Origin: DASSKA01 sp963839365
GTDB taxonomy: Bacteria > Actinomycetota > Actinomycetes > Propionibacteriales > Nocardioidaceae
Assembly: GCA_963839365.1 (NCBI GenBank)
Contig: CAWIUT010000002.1
Location: forward strand, 124,001-188,000
DNA length: 64,000 nucleotides
Reading direction: 5' to 3'
Of this stretch, positions 40,301 through 49,698 are shown piece after piece (the first letter of the stretch is position 1; the number at the start of each line of letters is the position of its first letter). Position numbers and translations under genes: made by a program. The notes beneath the pieces were generated by a model, which ran no database searches, was not told the DNA's origin, and was given only the letters and a program-made list of their open reading frames with translations.

Positions 40301-41364
40301 AAGCCATTCTGCTGGCCGGTGCGCTGGCGCTGTTCCTCACGCTGCTCGGCACCCGGGTCGCCATCCGGATCCTGGTGGCCAAGGGCTACGGCCAGCTGAT
40401 CCGCGACGACGGGCCGACCACCCACCACACCAAGCGCGGCACGCCGACGATGGGGGGGCTGGTCATCATCGTCTCGGTGGTGGTCGCCTACTTCCTGGCC
40501 AAGCTGATCGCCGGGGAGACGCCCACCGTGTCGGCCTTGCTGCTGCTCTTCCTGCTGGTCGGGCTGGGCACCGTGGGGTTCCTCGACGACTACATCAAGG
40601 TCGCCAAGCAGCGCAGCCTCGGCCTGCGCAGCAAGGCGAAGCTGGTCGGCCAGGTGGTCGTCGCGGTCATCTTCGGCTGGCTCGCTCTCTCGTTCCCCGA
40701 CGACGTGGCCGGCCGGACCCCCGCCTCGCACTCGATCTCCTTCATCCGGGACCTCCCGGGCTGGACCATGCCCACCGCCGTAGCCGTGGTGTTCTTCCTG
40801 CTGCTGATCTCCGGGGCCAGCAACGCCGTGAACCTCACCGACGGCCTCGACGGGCTCGCAGCCGGTGCCTCGACGATGGTGTTCGGCGCCTACACGCTGG
40901 TCAACATCTGGCAGAACAACCAGTGGTGCGAGCTGAACCCCGGCCCCAAGTGCTACGACGTGCGGGACCCGCTGGACCTCGCAGTGGTGGCCGCGGCGCT
41001 CACGGGAGCCTGCTTCGGCTTCTTGTGGTGGAACGCCTCGCCCGCGAAGATCTTCATGGGTGACACCGGGTCGTTGTCCCTGGGCGGCACGTTGGCGGGG
41101 ATGGCGATCCTGACCCACACCGAGTTCCTGCTGGCGATCCTGGGCGGGCTGTTCGTGATCCAGACCCTCTCGGTGATCCTGCAGGTGGGGTACTTCAAGA
41201 TCACCGGCGGACGGCGGATGTTCCGGATGGCGCCGCTGCACCACCACTTCGAGCTGAAGGGCTGGGACGAGATCACCGTGGTGATCCGGTTCTGGCTGAT
41301 CACCGGGATCTGCGTCGCGGCCGGGCTCGGCATCTTCTACGCCGAGTGGGTCTCCGGGTCATGA
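40297..41364 (+). CDS. mraY: Phospho-MurNAc-pentapeptide translocase MraY
   Basis: Makes lipid I at the membrane from UDP-MurNAc-pentapeptide and undecaprenyl phosphate; 355 residues with about ten helices. Catalytic and substrate motifs are intact: GTPTMGG, FLDDYIKVAKQR, NLTDGLDGLAAG, MGDTGSLSLGG and PLHHHFELKGW. It overlaps murF and murD by four bases each. Confidence 0.97.
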   Translation: MKAILLAGALALFLTLLGTRVAIRILVAKGYGQLIRDDGPTTHHTKRGTPTMGGLVIIVSVVVAYFLAKLIAGETPTVSALLLLFLLVGLGTVGFLDDYIKVAKQRSLGLRSKAKLVGQVVVAVIFGWLALSFPDDVAGRTPASHSISFIRDLPGWTMPTAVAVVFFLLLISGASNAVNLTDGLDGLAAGASTMVFGAYTLVNIWQNNQWCELNPGPKCYDVRDPLDLAVVAAALTGACFGFLWWNASPAKIFMGDTGSLSLGGTLAGMAILTHTEFLLAILGGLFVIQTLSVILQVGYFKITGGRRMFRMAPLHHHFELKGWDEITVVIRFWLITGICVAAGLGIFYAEWVSGS

Positions 41365-42803
41365 GCGAGCTGTCCCGGCTGGGGCGCCAGGACTCGTGGG
41401 AGCAGGTCCGTGCCGTGGTCATCGGCATCGGGGTCTCCGGGTTCGCCGCCGCCGACACGCTGCAGCACCTCGGTGCCCAGGTCACCGTGCTGGCCGACAC
41501 CGCCACGGACGAGCAGCAGGAGAAGGCGCATCTGCTGGAGATCCTCGGGGCCGAGGTGCGCGTCGGCGCGGGAGCCACCGACCGGCTCCCGGAGCCGGTC
41601 GACCTCGTGGTCACGTCCCCGGGGGTACGCCCCACCGCCCCGCTGGTCGCGGCGGCCCGCGCCGCCGGGATCCCGGTCTGGGGCGAGGTGGAGCTCGCCT
41701 GGCGGGTCCGGGACCCTGAGCGCCCGGGCGTCTGGCTGTGCCTGACCGGCACGAACGGCAAGACCACCACGGTGCAGATGCTGGACGCCGTGCTGCGGGC
41801 TGCCGGGCTCTCCAGCATCGCCTGCGGCAACGTCGGGCTGCCGATCGTGGAGGCGGTGATGGACCCGGAGCCGTACGCCGTCTACGCCGTCGAGCTGTCC
41901 AGCTTCCAGCTGCACTACACGCACTCGATGGCCGCGGAGTCCGCCGCCGTGCTCAACGTGGCCGAGGACCACCTCGACTGGTACCCCTCCATGGCGGAGT
42001 ACGCCGCCGACAAGGGCCGCATCTACGAGCGGGTGCGCAGTGCCTGCGTCTACAACGTCGCCAACCCGGTCACCGAGCGGCTCGTCCGGGAGGCCGACGT
42101 CCAAGAAGGCGCCCGGGCGATCGGCTTCACCTTGGGCGTGCCGGACCTGGGGATGCTCGGCGTGGTCGACGGGGTGCTGGCGGACCGTGCGTTCGTCGAG
42201 GAGCGGGCGACCACCGCGGCCGAGCTGTGCACGGTGGGCGACCTGGCCACCGACGCCCCGCACTTCGTGGCCAACGCGCTGGCCGCGGCCGCGCTGGCCC
42301 GGTCGGTCGGGGTGCCGTCGACCGCGGTGCGCGACGGGCTGGCCTCGTTCGTGCCCGACGGGCACCGCATCGCCGAGGTGGCCACCGTCGACGGGGTGAG
42401 CTACATCGACGACTCCAAGGCGACGAACCCGCACGCCGCGGCCGCCGCGCTGGATGCGCACGACCCGGTGGTCTGGATCGCCGGAGGGCTGGCCAAGGGT
42501 GCCTCGTTCGACGAGCTGGTCCGGTCGGTGCGGGGCCGGCTGCGGGGCGTGGTCCTGCTCGGGCAGGACAAGGGAGTCATCGCCGCCGCCCTTTCGCGAC
42601 ACGCCCCGGATGTGCCGGTCATCGATGTGGAGGGCGGGGACACTTCTGTCATGGACCGCGTGGTCGCGGCGGCAGCCGACCTCGCCTCTCCGGGCGACAC
42701 CGTGCTGCTGGCTCCGGGGTGCGCGTCCATGGACATGTTCGTGAACTACAGTGCCCGCGGAGACGCCTTCGCGGAGTCGGTGCGCCGGCTGCGCGGACGG
42801 TAG
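41361..42803 (+). CDS. murD: UDP-MurNAc-L-alanine:D-glutamate ligase MurD
   Basis: Adds D-glutamate to UDP-MurNAc-L-Ala; 480 residues. ATP loop LTGTNGKTTTVQML, AVELSSFQL, NVAEDHLDWYPSM, YIDDSKATNPHAA and LLAPGCASMDMFVNYSARGDAF are present. ATG at 41361 overlaps the mraY stop (ATGA), which fits the pattern of the neighbouring junctions better than an in-frame GTG 15 bases earlier. A 37-base gap to ftsW follows. Confidence 0.96.
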   Translation: MSELSRLGRQDSWEQVRAVVIGIGVSGFAAADTLQHLGAQVTVLADTATDEQQEKAHLLEILGAEVRVGAGATDRLPEPVDLVVTSPGVRPTAPLVAAARAAGIPVWGEVELAWRVRDPERPGVWLCLTGTNGKTTTVQMLDAVLRAAGLSSIACGNVGLPIVEAVMDPEPYAVYAVELSSFQLHYTHSMAAESAAVLNVAEDHLDWYPSMAEYAADKGRIYERVRSACVYNVANPVTERLVREADVQEGARAIGFTLGVPDLGMLGVVDGVLADRAFVEERATTAAELCTVGDLATDAPHFVANALAAAALARSVGVPSTAVRDGLASFVPDGHRIAEVATVDGVSYIDDSKATNPHAAAAALDAHDPVVWIAGGLAKGASFDELVRSVRGRLRGVVLLGQDKGVIAAALSRHAPDVPVIDVEGGDTSVMDRVVAAAADLASPGDTVLLAPGCASMDMFVNYSARGDAFAESVRRLRGR

Positions 42804-42840
42804 GGACGGCTCCGCGGCCAGCAGGGTGGAAGGGCCAGAT

Positions 42841-44106
42841 GTGACCAGCACGACAGGCTCGGCGACCGGTCGACAGGCGGGCCGCAGTCCCTTCGTCGCA
42901 TGGTTGCGGGCCACCAAGGACTCGGTGGGACAGCTGCTCGAGCGCCCCCTCACGTCGTACTACCTGCTGCTCGGCGCCGTGACGCTGCTGCTCACCATCG
43001 GCCTGATGATGGTGCTCAGTGCCTCCAGCGTGTACTCCTACCGCACCTACGGCAGCAGCTACCACGTGTTCTTCAAGCAGCTGACCTGGGTGGGGCTGGC
43101 CCTGCCGATCACGCTGGTGGCCGCCCGGTTGCCACAGCGGGCGCTGCGCGCCCTCGCCTGGCCGGCCCTGCTGGTCTCCCTCGTGCTGATCTACCTGACC
43201 CAGACCGGACTCGGGTTCAGCGTGAACGGCAACCGGAACTGGCTGGCCCTCGGCCCGCTCACGCTGCAGCCCTCCGAGCTGGCCAAGCTCGCCATGATCT
43301 TGTGGTGCGCGGATCTCTACGCCCGCAAGGAGAAGCTGCTCGACGACTGGCGGCACGTGCTGATCCCGATGGTGCCGGTGACAGGCCTGGTCATCTTGCT
43401 GGTGCTCTGGCAGAGCGACCTGGGCACCGCCCTGGTGCTGTTCGCCATCGTGCTCGGGATGCTGTGGGTGGTCGGTGCGCCGCTCCGGGTGTTCGCCGGT
43501 TCGCTGTCCGTGGTCGCCCTGCTCGCCGGCTACCTCGCCGTCACCAGCCCCGAGCGGCTCACGCGGCTGACCACGTTCTCCAACCCGTTCAAGGACTACC
43601 AGGGCGCCGGGTGGCAGGCGGCGCACGGCATCCTGGCCATGTCCAGCGGTGGGGTGCTGGGCAAGGGCATCTCGGCGAGCGTGCAGAAGTGGGGGAACCT
43701 TCCCGAGGCGCACACCGACTTCATCTTCGCCGTGCTGGGGGAGGAGCTCGGGCTGGTCGGGACGCTGCTGGTGCTCGCGCTGTTCCTCACCATCGCGTAC
43801 GCCGGAATCCGGGTGGCGGTGCGTACCCGCGACCCGTTCGTGCGCTACATGGCCGCCGGCATCACCATCTGGCTGACCGTCCAGATGATCATCAACATCG
43901 GCATGGTGCTGGCGCTGTTCCCGGTCATCGGGCTGCCTCTGCCGCTGGTCTCCTACGGCGGCTCCGCGTTGCTGCCCTCCCTGGTGGCGCTCGGCCTGCT
44001 GATGTCGTTCGCCCGGTCCGAGCCGGGCGCTGCCGCCGCGCTGCGTGACCGCAAGCGCCGGCGCGCGGCCGGGGTCACCGCCCGGGGGCCGAAGGGGAGG
44101 CTGTGA
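42841..44106 (+). CDS. ftsW: Septal peptidoglycan glycosyltransferase FtsW (SEDS)
   Basis: Polymerises lipid II at the septum with FtsI; 421 residues with about ten membrane helices. SEDS motifs: GNRNWLALGPLTLQPSELAKLAMILW, KDYQGAGWQAAHGILAMSSGG, the PEAHTDFIFAVLGEELGL loop with its conserved acidic residues, and GLPLPLVSYGGSALLPSL. GTG at 42841 has GGAAGGG upstream. It overlaps murG by the stop codon bases. Confidence 0.95.
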   Translation: MTSTTGSATGRQAGRSPFVAWLRATKDSVGQLLERPLTSYYLLLGAVTLLLTIGLMMVLSASSVYSYRTYGSSYHVFFKQLTWVGLALPITLVAARLPQRALRALAWPALLVSLVLIYLTQTGLGFSVNGNRNWLALGPLTLQPSELAKLAMILWCADLYARKEKLLDDWRHVLIPMVPVTGLVILLVLWQSDLGTALVLFAIVLGMLWVVGAPLRVFAGSLSVVALLAGYLAVTSPERLTRLTTFSNPFKDYQGAGWQAAHGILAMSSGGVLGKGISASVQKWGNLPEAHTDFIFAVLGEELGLVGTLLVLALFLTIAYAGIRVAVRTRDPFVRYMAAGITIWLTVQMIINIGMVLALFPVIGLPLPLVSYGGSALLPSLVALGLLMSFARSEPGAAAALRDRKRRRAAGVTARGPKGRL

Positions 44107-45182
44107 TGAAGGTGCTGCTTGCCGGGGGAGGGACGGCCGGGCACACCTCCCCGCTGCTGGCCACCGCCGATGCGCTTCGCCGGCTCGACCCCGACGTGGA
44201 GGTGACCGCGCTCGGCACCGCATGGGGGCTGGAGGTGCGGGTCGTCCCGGAGGCCGGCTACCCGCTCGAGCTGATCCCGCCGGTGCCGTTGCCCCGCAGG
44301 CCCTCCAAGGACCTCGCGCTGGTGCCGGCCCGGCTGGCGGCCGCGGTCCGGGCCACTCAGGCGGTGCTGGACCGGCTGCGCCCGGACGTCGTGGTCGGCT
44401 TCGGCGGTTACGTGTCCACCCCGGTCTACCTGGCCGCCCGCCGTCGGCGGATCCCGGTGGTGATCCACGAGCAGAACGCCCGCCCCGGCCTCGCCAACCG
44501 CCTCGGCGCGCGGCTGACCCCGCACGTCGCGGTCAGCTTCCCGGACACCCCGCTGGCCCATGCCCACTACGTCGGGCTTCCGATCCGCCGGATGGTCTCG
44601 ACCCTGGACCGGGCCGCCGTCCGGGAGGAGGCACGCACCACCTTCGGGCTGGACCCGAAGCGGCCGACGCTGCTGGTCACCGGCGGCTCCCAGGGGGCAC
44701 GCCGGCTCAACCAGGCGGTGGCGGGTGCGCAGCGCGCCCTGGCGGACGCCGGGGTGCAGGTGCTGCACGTGGCCGGCCCGTCCGGGGAGGTGGCGGTGCA
44801 CCGGCGTGACGGCGACCCGCCGTACGTCGTCCTTCCCTACGTGGACCGGATGGACCTCGCCTACGCCGCGGCGGACCTGACGGTGTGCCGGGCCGGCGCG
44901 AGCAGCGTGACCGAGGCCGCGGCGGTGGGTCTGCCGGCGGTCTTCGTCCCGCTCCCGCACGGCAACGGCGAGCAGTCGCTCAACGCCCGGCCGGTCGTGG
45001 ACGCCGGTGGGGCGCTGATGGTGGCGGACGAGGCGCTCTCCCCGGAATGGGTGGCGGGCACGCTGCCCGACCTGCTCCGCGACGGGCAACGGCTGGCCAC
45101 GATGTCGGCGGCCGCGTCGGGGCTGATCCCCCGCGACGCTGACGAGAAGCTGGCCCGGATGGTGACGGTTGCAGCGCGATGA
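44106..45182 (+). CDS. murG: Lipid II synthase MurG (GT28)
   Basis: Transfers GlcNAc to lipid I on the inner face of the membrane; 358 residues. Two Rossmann-like halves with GGGTAGHTSPLLA at the start, FGGYVSTPVYLAA, HEQNARPGLANR, VTGGSQGARRLN and CRAGASSVTEAAAVGLPAVFVPLPHG. ATG at 44106 overlaps the ftsW stop; a GTG one codon earlier is equally placed. It is followed by murC after 18 bases. Confidence 0.96.
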   Translation: MKVLLAGGGTAGHTSPLLATADALRRLDPDVEVTALGTAWGLEVRVVPEAGYPLELIPPVPLPRRPSKDLALVPARLAAAVRATQAVLDRLRPDVVVGFGGYVSTPVYLAARRRRIPVVIHEQNARPGLANRLGARLTPHVAVSFPDTPLAHAHYVGLPIRRMVSTLDRAAVREEARTTFGLDPKRPTLLVTGGSQGARRLNQAVAGAQRALADAGVQVLHVAGPSGEVAVHRRDGDPPYVVLPYVDRMDLAYAAADLTVCRAGASSVTEAAAVGLPAVFVPLPHGNGEQSLNARPVVDAGGALMVADEALSPEWVAGTLPDLLRDGQRLATMSAAASGLIPRDADEKLARMVTVAAR

Positions 45183-45200
45183 GGCTCCGGTGATCGTGCG

Positions 45201-46640
45201 GTGATCGTCCCCGTCCCCGACCAGCTGCTGCCCGCCGAACGGCTGGGTCGGGTGCACTTCGTCGGCATCGGCGGCGCCGGCCTGTCCGGGATCGCGCGGA
45301 TCATGCTCGCCCGTGGTATCCCCGTCAGCGGCAGCGACGCCAAGGGCTCGGGGGTGCTCGAGGCGCTGCGTGCACTCGGGGCGCGCTGCTTCGTCGGTCA
45401 TGACGCCGCACACGTCCAGGACGTCGACACCGTGGTGGTCTCCACCGCGGTCCGCGAGGACAACCCCGAGGTGGTGGACGCCCAGCGTCAGGGCCTGCGG
45501 CTGCTGCCCCGCTCGGCAGCCCTCTGGTCGGTGATGCAGGGACGCCGGGTGGTCGCGGTCGCCGGCACGCACGGGAAGACGACCACCACCTCGCTGTTGA
45601 CCGTGGCCCTCCAGCACGCTGGAGCCGATCCCTCGTTCGCGATCGGAGGTGAGCTCACCGCTTCCGGGGAGAACGCCCACGACGGCACGGGTGAGCTGTT
45701 CGTCGCCGAGGCGGACGAGAGCGACGGTGCGTTCCTGGTGTACTCACCGTTCGCTGCCGTCGTGACCAACGTGGAGGCCGACCACCTCGACAACTGGGGC
45801 ACCGAGGCCGCCTACCGCGCCGCCTTCGACCGGTTCTCGGACCGGATCGACCCCCGTGGTTTCCTGGTCGCCTGCATCGACGACCCGGGTGCGGCCGACC
45901 TGGCACAGCGGGCGCGCGGCACCGGGCTGCGCGTGGTCGGGGTCGGGGAGAGCGCCCGGGCCGACCTGCGCGCCGACGAGCTGCACTTCGCCGGCAGCAC
46001 CTCCACGTTCACGGTGCTCCGCGACGACACCCGGCTCGGCACCCTCACGCTGCGGATCCCCGGCCGCCACTACGTGCTGGACGCGCTCGCCGCCCTCGCG
46101 GCCGGCCTCGCCCTCGGCCACGGCTTCGAGGCGCTCAAGGCCGGGCTGGAGTCCTACACCGGCACCAGACGCCGGATGGAGCTCAAGGGCGAGGTGGCCG
46201 GAATCCGGGTCTACGACAGCTACGCCCACCACCCCAAGGAGATCGCCGGAGACCTCCAGGCCGCTCGGGCGCTCGCGGGCACGGGACAGGTGGTGGTCGC
46301 CTTCCAGCCGCACCTGGTGTCGCGGACCCGGATCTTCGGTGCCGCGATGGGCGAGGCGCTCGGCGCGGCGGACCAGGTGGTGGTGATGGACGTCTACCTC
46401 GCCCGCGAGGACCCCGAGCCCGGCGTCGACGGGCGGCTGGTCGCCGCGCACGTCCCGCTGCCCGCCTCCCAGGTGCTCTTCGAGCCGTCCTGGGCGCAGA
46501 CCGCGACCCGGCTGGCCGAGCGGGCCCGGCCCGGCGACGTGGTGCTCACCTTGGGGGCCGGTGACGTGACCCAGGTGGGTCCGGAGGTGCTGGCCCTGCT
46601 CGCCGACCGTGGGGAAGGAGCGGCAGATGCCGAGGAGTAG
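45201..46640 (+). CDS. murC: UDP-MurNAc:L-alanine ligase MurC
   Basis: First Mur ligase, adding L-Ala to UDP-MurNAc; 479 residues. VHFVGIGGAGLSGIARIML, ATP loop AGTHGKTTTTSLL, EADESDGAF, VTNVEADHLDNWG and YDSYAHHPKEIAGDL are all intact. GTG start at 45201; another GTG lies 11 bases earlier out of frame. Its last 14 bases overlap ftsQ. Confidence 0.96.
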   Translation: MIVPVPDQLLPAERLGRVHFVGIGGAGLSGIARIMLARGIPVSGSDAKGSGVLEALRALGARCFVGHDAAHVQDVDTVVVSTAVREDNPEVVDAQRQGLRLLPRSAALWSVMQGRRVVAVAGTHGKTTTTSLLTVALQHAGADPSFAIGGELTASGENAHDGTGELFVAEADESDGAFLVYSPFAAVVTNVEADHLDNWGTEAAYRAAFDRFSDRIDPRGFLVACIDDPGAADLAQRARGTGLRVVGVGESARADLRADELHFAGSTSTFTVLRDDTRLGTLTLRIPGRHYVLDALAALAAGLALGHGFEALKAGLESYTGTRRRMELKGEVAGIRVYDSYAHHPKEIAGDLQAARALAGTGQVVVAFQPHLVSRTRIFGAAMGEALGAADQVVVMDVYLAREDPEPGVDGRLVAAHVPLPASQVLFEPSWAQTATRLAERARPGDVVLTLGAGDVTQVGPEVLALLADRGEGAADAEE

Positions 46641-47385
46641 CAGCACCGCCGCGCCCGACGAGGAGCGCACCGTCCGGATCGCGCGCAGGCAGTTCTCCCG
46701 CCGCCAGTGGGCCCGCCGCTGGTTGGCGTGGCGCACCGCGCTGGTGGGTGCGCTGGCGCTGGCGGTCACCGTCGCGGTGCTGTGGCTGCTGTTCTTCTCC
46801 TCGGTGTTCGCCGTCTCCAGGGTGGAGGTGGACGGCAACTCGGTGCTCAGCACCGCCCAGGTCCGCAAGGCCGCGGCGGTGCCCCTGGGCCGGCCGCTTG
46901 CCGGGGTGGACCTCGGCGCGGTGGCCGCCCGCGTACGGGCGCTGAGACCCGTGCAGGGGGTTCAGGTCTCCCGCAGCTGGCCGCACGCGATCCGCATCGA
47001 CGTCCACGAGCGGGTGCCGGTTGCCGTGGTGCGCCGCGGTGGCGTGCTGCAGGGGCTGTCCGCCGGCGGAGTGCTGTTCCGGCGGTACTCCTCACGACCC
47101 GCCGGCCTGCCCCTGGTGCGTGCCGGGAAGCACACCCGGGCCGACGCGCTCGCCGAGGCCGCGAAGGTGGTGCGCGCCCTGCCGCCCGCGCTGGCCGCGA
47201 AGGTCCGGCACGTCGACGTGCGCACCATCGACGACATCTCGCTGCGCCTGCGGGACGGTCGCACCGTGCTCTGGGGGAGTGCGGACCGCTCGGCGGACAA
47301 GGCGAAGGTGGTCGCCGTGCTGCTGCAGCACAAGGCCAGCTTCTACGACGTCAGCGTGCCCAGCCGGCCTGCCATCCGGCCCTGA
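46627..47385 (+). CDS. ftsQ: Cell division protein FtsQ
   Basis: A 252-residue bitopic protein: basic N-terminus, one membrane helix (ALVGALALAVTVAVLWLLFFSS, about 39-60), then a POTRA domain (FAVSRVEVDGNSVLSTAQVRKAA) and the beta domain (VSRSWPHAIRIDVHERVPVAVVRR). It acts in the FtsQLB complex. ATG at 46627 has AAGGAG at good distance and lies inside the murC end. Confidence 0.93.
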   Translation: MPRSSSTAAPDEERTVRIARRQFSRRQWARRWLAWRTALVGALALAVTVAVLWLLFFSSVFAVSRVEVDGNSVLSTAQVRKAAAVPLGRPLAGVDLGAVAARVRALRPVQGVQVSRSWPHAIRIDVHERVPVAVVRRGGVLQGLSAGGVLFRRYSSRPAGLPLVRAGKHTRADALAEAAKVVRALPPALAAKVRHVDVRTIDDISLRLRDGRTVLWGSADRSADKAKVVAVLLQHKASFYDVSVPSRPAIRP

Positions 47386-47485
47386 TCCGCGGTCCCTGCG
47401 CAGCCGATCGGCGACCCGATTCGGAAAGTGGGCGTGGCGCTCCGCGTGTTGCTTGTATCGCCGAGATCCGATCACCTACGTTGTC

Positions 47486-47514
47486 TTGCAGTTCGAGGTT
47501 GACATAACTATAAC
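47486..47514 (+). promoter_or_regulatory. ftsZ promoter (TTGCAG-17-TATAAC)
   Basis: -35 TTGCAG (47486-47491) and -10 TATAAC (47509-47514), 17-base spacer, in an AT-rich patch. A second -35-like TTGACA at 47499-47504 is present but lacks a matched -10. The leader would be about 120 bases. Confidence 0.65.
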
Positions 47515-47531
47515 CCTCTACTTCAGGGTTA
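47511..47531. promoter_or_regulatory. Inverted repeat TAACCCT-N7-AGGGTTA on the ftsZ promoter
   Basis: A perfect seven-base inverted repeat with a seven-base loop. It overlaps the -10 box and extends through the transcription start; a further GGGTT follows directly. The position suits a repressor site, or a hairpin at the 5' end of the transcript. Confidence 0.7.
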
Positions 47532-47639
47532 GGGTTTTCGACCTCGGCGACTTCCCCACCGACGTACACCCGTCTGGCCTGCACGAGCACCCCCAGGGGC
47601 AGCACCCGACCGGCCAGCTCAACAGCGAGAGGCACTGCC

Positions 47640-48950
47640 GTGGCAGCACCGCAGAACTACCTGGCCGTGATCAAGGTCGTGGGTATCGGTGGTGGTGGCG
47701 TCAACGCCGTCAACCGGATGATCGAGGTCGGGCTCAAGGGCGTGGAGTTCATCGCGATCAACACCGATGCGCAGGCGTTGCTGATGAGCGACGCCGACGT
47801 GAAGCTCGACATCGGGCGCGAGCTGACCCGGGGCCTCGGTGCCGGCGCCAACCCGGAGACCGGCTGCAAGGCCGCCGAGGACCACGCCGAGGAGATCGAG
47901 GAGGTCATCAAGGGCGCCGACATGGTCTTCGTGACCGCCGGTGAGGGCGGTGGCACCGGCACCGGCGGCGCCCCCGTGGTGGCCCGGATCGCCCGCTCGC
48001 TCGGGGCGCTGACCATCGGTGTGGTCACCCGGCCGTTCGCCTTCGAGGGCCGGCGCCGCGCCAACCAGGCCGAGGAGGGCATCTCCGGCCTGCGCGACGA
48101 GGTGGACACCTTGATCGTGATCCCCAACGACCGGTTGCTGTCCATCAGCGACCGCAACGTGTCGGTGCTCGACGCGTTCAAGCAGGCCGACCAGGTGCTG
48201 CTGCAAGGTGTCTCCGGCATCACGGACCTGATCACCACCCCCGGACTGATCAACCTCGACTTCGCGGACGTGAAGTCCGTGATGTCCAACGCCGGCTCGG
48301 CGCTGATGGGCATCGGCTCGGCCCGCGGGGAGGACCGCTCGGTGGCCGCCGCGGAGATGGCGGTGTCCAGCCCGCTGCTGGAGGCCTCGATCGACGGCGC
48401 GCACGGCGTGCTGCTGTCCATCGCGGGAGGCTCCGACCTCGGCCTGTTCGAGATCAACGAGGCCGCCGCGCTGGTGTCCCAGGCGGCCCACGCGGAGGCC
48501 AACATCATCTTCGGTGCCACCATCGACGACGCCCTCGGCGACGAGGTGCGGGTCACCGTGATCGCGGCCGGTTTCGACGGCGGGATGCCCAAGCGTCGCG
48601 ACAACGGCACGGTGCTGCGCCGGGAGCCCGAGGCGAAGCGACCCGAGCAGAGCGACCCGGGCAGGGCCGCCGGCGGGAACGCCGGGCCCGGCGCGGGCGC
48701 CGCACGCCCCGGCCAGGAGCCGTCGCAGGGAGCCGGCCGCCCGGTCGCCGGCTCGCCCGCGGGCAGCGCGCGCCAGAGCGCCGGCCCCGAGCGAGGTGGG
48801 GAGCGAGGCCCCGAACGAGGTGGTGAGAGCCACGGCAGCGGCGTGCCCAGCCAGCAGCCGCAGCAGCGCCCGCAGCCGCAGCAGCCGGTACGGCCCCCCC
48901 GACAGGTCCAGTTCGACGACGACCTGGACGTGCCCGACTTCTTGAAGTAG
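47640..48950 (+). CDS. ftsZ: Cell division GTPase FtsZ
   Basis: Tubulin-like GTPase forming the Z ring; 436 residues. N-terminal VVGIGGGGVNAVNRM, the GTP signature EGGGTGTGGAPVVA (about 102-115), NLDFADVKSVM (T7 loop), then a long Gly/Pro/Gln/Arg-rich linker from about residue 325 and a C-terminal conserved peptide ending DLDVPDFLK that binds SepF and other partners. GTG start with GAGAGG upstream. It has its own promoter region in the 254-base gap after ftsQ. Confidence 0.97.
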   Translation: MAAPQNYLAVIKVVGIGGGGVNAVNRMIEVGLKGVEFIAINTDAQALLMSDADVKLDIGRELTRGLGAGANPETGCKAAEDHAEEIEEVIKGADMVFVTAGEGGGTGTGGAPVVARIARSLGALTIGVVTRPFAFEGRRRANQAEEGISGLRDEVDTLIVIPNDRLLSISDRNVSVLDAFKQADQVLLQGVSGITDLITTPGLINLDFADVKSVMSNAGSALMGIGSARGEDRSVAAAEMAVSSPLLEASIDGAHGVLLSIAGGSDLGLFEINEAAALVSQAAHAEANIIFGATIDDALGDEVRVTVIAAGFDGGMPKRRDNGTVLRREPEAKRPEQSDPGRAAGGNAGPGAGAARPGQEPSQGAGRPVAGSPAGSARQSAGPERGGERGPERGGESHGSGVPSQQPQQRPQPQQPVRPPRQVQFDDDLDVPDFLK

Positions 48951-48954
48951 CCGC

Positions 48955-49698
48955 GTGTTCGCCTTCCGCTCCGAGCGGGGCCGCGTGCAGCTGGGGTTCA
49001 CCGACAGGCACGGCGGGGTCAGCAGTGGAGAGTTCGCCGCGCTGAACCTGGCCGCGTCCGGCGGGGACGACCCGGCGGCGGTCGCCGAGAACCGCCGCAG
49101 AGCAGTGGTGGCGCTCACCGGCCAGGAGCCGCCGGTGGTCGGCATCCGACAGGTGCACGGGAACCACGTGGTGGTGGTCGGTCCGGACGAGGCCATCCCG
49201 TCCCGGGGCGACGCCGCCGACCCGCCGGTCGGGGACGCCCTGGTGACCTCGCAGCCGGGCGTGCTGCTGATGGTCCGTGCCGCCGACTGCGTGCCGGTGC
49301 TGCTCGCCGACCCGGACGCCGGGATCGTCGGAGCCGTGCACTCCGGACGGCCCGGGGTGGCCGCCGCAGTGGTGCCGCGCGCCGTCGAGGTGATGCGCGC
49401 GCTCGGCGCGGACCAGATCCGCGGCTGGGTGGGTCCGCACGTGTGCGGGGCCTGCTACGAGGTCCCCGAGTCCCTGCGCAGCGAGGTGGCAGCGGTGGTT
49501 CCCGAGACGTTCGCGACCACCTCCTGGGGCACGCCCTCCCTCGACATCGGCGCCGGCGTGCGCGCCCAGCTGGCCGCCGCCGGGGTGGAGATCGAGGACG
49601 TGTCCCGCTGCACCCGGGAGAGCGAGGACCTGTTCTCCTACCGGCGGCAGGGCCAGGCGTCGGGTCGGCTGGCCGGACTGATCTGGCTGCGCCCGTGA
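48955..49698 (+). CDS. pgeF: Peptidoglycan editing factor PgeF (YfiH, laccase-like fold)
   Basis: A 247-residue member of the YfiH/PgeF family, which in E. coli removes wrong UDP-MurNAc-L-Ser products. Metal or active-site motifs are present: GFTDRHGGVSSGEFAALNLA, QVHGNHV, RAADCVPVLL with the Cys, GAVHSGRPGV with the His, and GPHVCGACYEV. GTG start four bases after the ftsZ stop; four-base overlap with the next gene. Confidence 0.9.
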   Translation: MFAFRSERGRVQLGFTDRHGGVSSGEFAALNLAASGGDDPAAVAENRRRAVVALTGQEPPVVGIRQVHGNHVVVVGPDEAIPSRGDAADPPVGDALVTSQPGVLLMVRAADCVPVLLADPDAGIVGAVHSGRPGVAAAVVPRAVEVMRALGADQIRGWVGPHVCGACYEVPESLRSEVAAVVPETFATTSWGTPSLDIGAGVRAQLAAAGVEIEDVSRCTRESEDLFSYRRQGQASGRLAGLIWLRP

